7,662 bases of DNA from Parachlamydiales bacterium. Its GTDB lineage: Bacteria; Chlamydiota; Chlamydiia; Chlamydiales; Simkaniaceae. The notes beneath the pieces are model-generated. The model ran no database searches. It saw only the letters and a list, made by a program, of their open reading frames with translations, and was not told the origin of the DNA. How positions within the stretch are numbered: the first letter of the stretch is position 1; every line of letters begins with the position of its first letter. Position numbers and translations under genes: made by a program. Where the stretch lies: positions 1-7,662 of the forward strand of contig DAOWHK010000132.1 in assembly GCA_030641465.1 (NCBI GenBank). The letters are read 5' to 3'. Below, piece after piece: positions 6,582-7,662 of the stretch.

Positions 6582-6746
6582 TATACACAAACCTGTTCAA
6601 AACTTGGGTTTTTGCTAAAATCAGCATTCAAGGTTTAGACTCTCTGAAGCAGCGCCTATTCATATGTATAGGGGCGATGCAAGAGAGTCTAAAAATTGGT
6701 AGGCTGAGGCAGGAAAAAACCCGAAGGTTGAATCGGTTTGTGTATA
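6582..6746 (+). ncRNA. Candidate rod-shaped structured RNA of about 165 nt (6S-like?)
   Basis: The 374-nt stretch between gatC and the DUF378 gene folds into one long rod. The terminal stem is a perfect 12 bp: TATACACAAACC (6582-6593) with GGTTTGTGTATA (6735-6746). Inside it, TTCAA (6596-6600) pairs with TTGAA (6728-6732), CTT (6603-6605) with AAG (6724-6726), and GGGTTTTT (6606-6613) with AAAAACCC (6715-6722). A wide internal bubble follows (about 6614-6633 opposite 6694-6714), whose 5' side can form a small TGCT/AGCA hairpin. An apical stem TTTAGACTCTCT (6634-6645) with AGAGAGTCTAAA (6682-6693) is again a perfect 12 bp, topped by GCA/TGC and CGCC/GGCG pairs. Size, rod shape, central bubble and a promoter at the 5' end resemble 6S RNA, which binds RNA polymerase. 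I see no sequence signature that proves it. The alternative is the leader of the downstream DUF378 gene, because no U-tract terminator follows. A 67-codon reading frame here is not credible. Confidence 0.6.
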
Positions 6747-6755
6747 AGTAGTAAT

Positions 6756-6770
6756 TGGTCAAAATGACCA
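6756..6770. repeat. 15-bp inverted repeat upstream of the DUF378 gene
   Basis: TGGTCA (6756-6761) and TGACCA (6765-6770) form a perfect 6-bp inverted repeat around AAA. It lies 9 nt after the structured RNA and 15 nt before the AGGAGG of the next gene. No U-tract follows, so a normal intrinsic terminator is unlikely. It could be an operator, a weak 3' hairpin for the RNA, or a leader hairpin of the DUF378 message. Confidence 0.4.
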
Positions 6771-6798
6771 GAGTATTCATATCTTAGGAGGATAGAAG

Positions 6799-7032
6799 AT
6801 GAAAGCAATAAGTTTTATAGCGTTAATATTAATTATCGTTGGAGCATTAAACTGGGGACTTTGGGGATTTTTTCAATTTGATTTAGTCTCTTGGCTCTGT
6901 GGTGGCACATCTAGTTGGCTTAGTCGTTTAGTATATTCTATTATTGGCTTAGCAGGTATTTGGAGTCTTAAATTTCTTGGATGCTGCAAAGCCATTTGCA
7001 GCGGCTCAGATTCTTGCAAACCTAAAGAGTAA
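6799..7032 (+). CDS. DUF378 family small membrane protein
   Basis: This 77-residue protein has two predicted membrane helices, at about residues 5-27 and 42-60. The family hallmark is GALNWGLWGFFQFDLV (15-30) followed by LSRLVYSIIGLAGIWSL (41-57), matching the DUF378 pattern of LNWG-hydrophobic-G-F-DLV, then S-R-x-VY-x-x-x-GLAG. No function is established for this family. The C-terminal tail is cysteine-rich (Cys62, 63, 67, 73, plus Cys34 between the helices), which might bind a metal or form disulfides; that is inference. A consensus AGGAGG (6786-6791), 7 nt before the ATG, predicts strong translation. The gene follows the structured RNA on the same strand and may share its transcript. I recall a small hypothetical gene next to gatC in Chlamydiaceae, which may be its counterpart, but I cannot verify that here. 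Confidence 0.85.
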   Translation: MKAISFIALILIIVGALNWGLWGFFQFDLVSWLCGGTSSWLSRLVYSIIGLAGIWSLKFLGCCKAICSGSDSCKPKE

Positions 7033-7043
7033 GAGAGTTTTCT

Positions 7044-7075
7044 TGAAGAGCATGAGCGACGCCTTGTGCTCTTCA
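7044..7075 (+). other. Hairpin between the DUF378 and SDR genes
   Basis: TGAAGAGCA (7044-7052) and TGCTCTTCA (7067-7075) form a perfect 9-bp stem. It can be extended inward by TGAG/CTTG with G-U pairs, leaving a loop of about 6 nt. It starts 12 nt after the DUF378 stop and ends 8 nt before the next ATG. No U-tract follows, so it may be a processing, stability or attenuation element rather than a standard terminator. Confidence 0.4.
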
Positions 7076-7083
7076 TATCATCT

Positions 7084-7662
7084 ATGGAAATCCCCAAAAA
7101 AATTTTAGTTAGCGGATCTCACGGACTCATTGGTAGCTCAGTCTTTCAATATTTAAAAGACAGGGGACACAATGTATACAGTCTTGTTCGTAATAAAAAT
7201 GAATCGAGTAAACACTCTATCTACATTCATGACAAGGCAGCTCTTTTTGAAAATTTCGACGCAGTCATTCACTTAGCGGGAAAAAATGTCGGACAAGGAA
7301 GGTGGACTAAAAAAAGAAAAAAGCAATTTTTTCAAAGTCGAGTTGAACTCACGGCAAATCTTGTTTCTATTTTATCTTCATTAAAGCATCCGCCAAAAGC
7401 ATTTATCTGTGCCTCAGCTATCGGGTATTACGGAAATCGCAGCGATGAAATTTTGACCGAAAATAGCCCTCCTGGAAAGGAATTATTTTTAACAACTCTT
7501 TGTCAACAGTGGGAAGCTGCCACAAAGCCTTTAAGCCTTTTAGGTACTCGAGTTGTAAATCTTCGTTTTGGAATGGTCCTAAGTTCTAAAGGAGGTGCAT
7601 TAAAACAAATGTTTTTGCCGTATAAGCTTGGACTTGGTGGGAAAATAGGTAAAGGAGATCAA
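7084..7662 (+). CDS. TIGR01777-type NAD(P)-dependent epimerase-like protein (YfcH / SDR39U1 family), C-terminus cut off
   Basis: The first 193 codons are present; the frame is open to the window end, and full-length family members are about 300 residues. It is an extended short-chain dehydrogenase. The Rossmann nucleotide-binding motif is SGSHGLIGSSV (GxxGxxG at residues 11-17). DAVIHLAGKNVGQGRWT (59-75) matches the family's 'D.ViHLAG.....RWt.kRk', and KKQFFQSRVELT follows. SAIGYYGN (111-118) holds the YxG active-site region, and VVNLRFGMVLSSKGGALKQM (157-176) is the typical central strand. The window ends at IGKGDQ, just before the expected W-I-H-x-x-D motif. The substrate of this family is not firmly known. 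No clear Shine-Dalgarno precedes the ATG; a GTG at 7066 is an in-frame alternative but also lacks one. The gene follows DUF378 after 51 nt, with a hairpin between them. Confidence 0.93.
   Translation, partial: MEIPKKILVSGSHGLIGSSVFQYLKDRGHNVYSLVRNKNESSKHSIYIHDKAALFENFDAVIHLAGKNVGQGRWTKKRKKQFFQSRVELTANLVSILSSLKHPPKAFICASAIGYYGNRSDEILTENSPPGKELFLTTLCQQWEAATKPLSLLGTRVVNLRFGMVLSSKGGALKQMFLPYKLGLGGKIGKGDQ

Noticed and set aside
6701..6714. AGGCTGAGGCAGGA is identical to a stretch of primate Alu / 7SL-derived sequence
   Set aside because: Only 14 bases match, the flanks differ, and the segment forms part of the internal loop of a locally paired bacterial structure. Chance is the simplest explanation, not contamination or an SRP Alu domain.
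6582..6746. Identification of the structured RNA as SRP RNA, tmRNA or RNase P RNA
   Set aside because: There is no GGAA-type apical loop with the SRP domain IV motif, no tRNA-like ends, and no GAGGAAAGUC or ACAGAA motifs of RNase P.
6548..6751. A 67-codon plus-strand reading frame across the gatC-DUF378 spacer
   Set aside because: It has no Shine-Dalgarno, its start codon lies inside the -35 box of the RNA promoter, and its product resembles no protein family I know. The paired-stem architecture of 6582-6746 explains the sequence better.
7044..7075. Classical rho-independent terminator
   Set aside because: The stem is good but no U-rich run follows on either strand.

Overview
The window looks like a chromosomal segment of an obligate intracellular, environmental (amoeba- or arthropod-associated) member of the Chlamydiae. 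The evidence is the low-GC coding style, a gatC-gatA-gatB operon in the chlamydial order, an 'EPCM' variant motif in GatB that I recall from chlamydial GatB proteins, and a DUF378-type small membrane protein next to gatC. This placement rests on recognised motifs and memory, not on a search. The genus cannot be fixed from here.

Layout. (1) Positions 1-2589, minus strand: a tripartite RND-type efflux operon transcribed as outer-membrane factor lipoprotein, then periplasmic adaptor lipoprotein, then the RND inner-membrane permease, of which only the first 27 codons are present. Both junctions are 4-bp ATGA stop/start overlaps, and the first gene uses a TTG start. (2) Positions 2590-2754: a short AT-rich intergenic region with inverted repeats and possible opposed promoter elements. 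(3) Positions 2755-3208, plus strand: an unrecognised small membrane protein gene broken by a one-base frameshift near 2946-2948. A glycine-zipper motif occurs once before and once after the shift, so the two frames belong to one gene. It ends inside the 3' end of gatB. (4) Positions 3188-6424, minus strand: gatC-gatA-gatB, the tRNA-dependent amidotransferase, with a good promoter whose -10 box lies inside a perfect 16-bp palindrome. (5) Positions 6425-6798: no convincing protein gene, but a strong candidate for a rod-shaped structured RNA of about 165 nt (6582-6746), with a promoter placed exactly at its 5' end. A 6S-like RNA, or a long leader for the next gene, are the two main readings. (6) Positions 6799-7032, plus strand: a DUF378 family small membrane protein with a cysteine-rich tail. 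(7) Positions 7084-7662, plus strand: the first 193 codons of a TIGR01777-type (YfcH / SDR39U1) NAD(P)-dependent epimerase-like protein, running off the window.

Functionally these are separate units: drug/solute export, an indirect aminoacylation enzyme needed for Gln-tRNA and/or Asn-tRNA, and a plus-strand unit of RNA, DUF378 and SDR genes. The most interesting items are the structured RNA at 6582-6746, the frameshifted glycine-zipper gene, and the palindrome over the gatCAB promoter.
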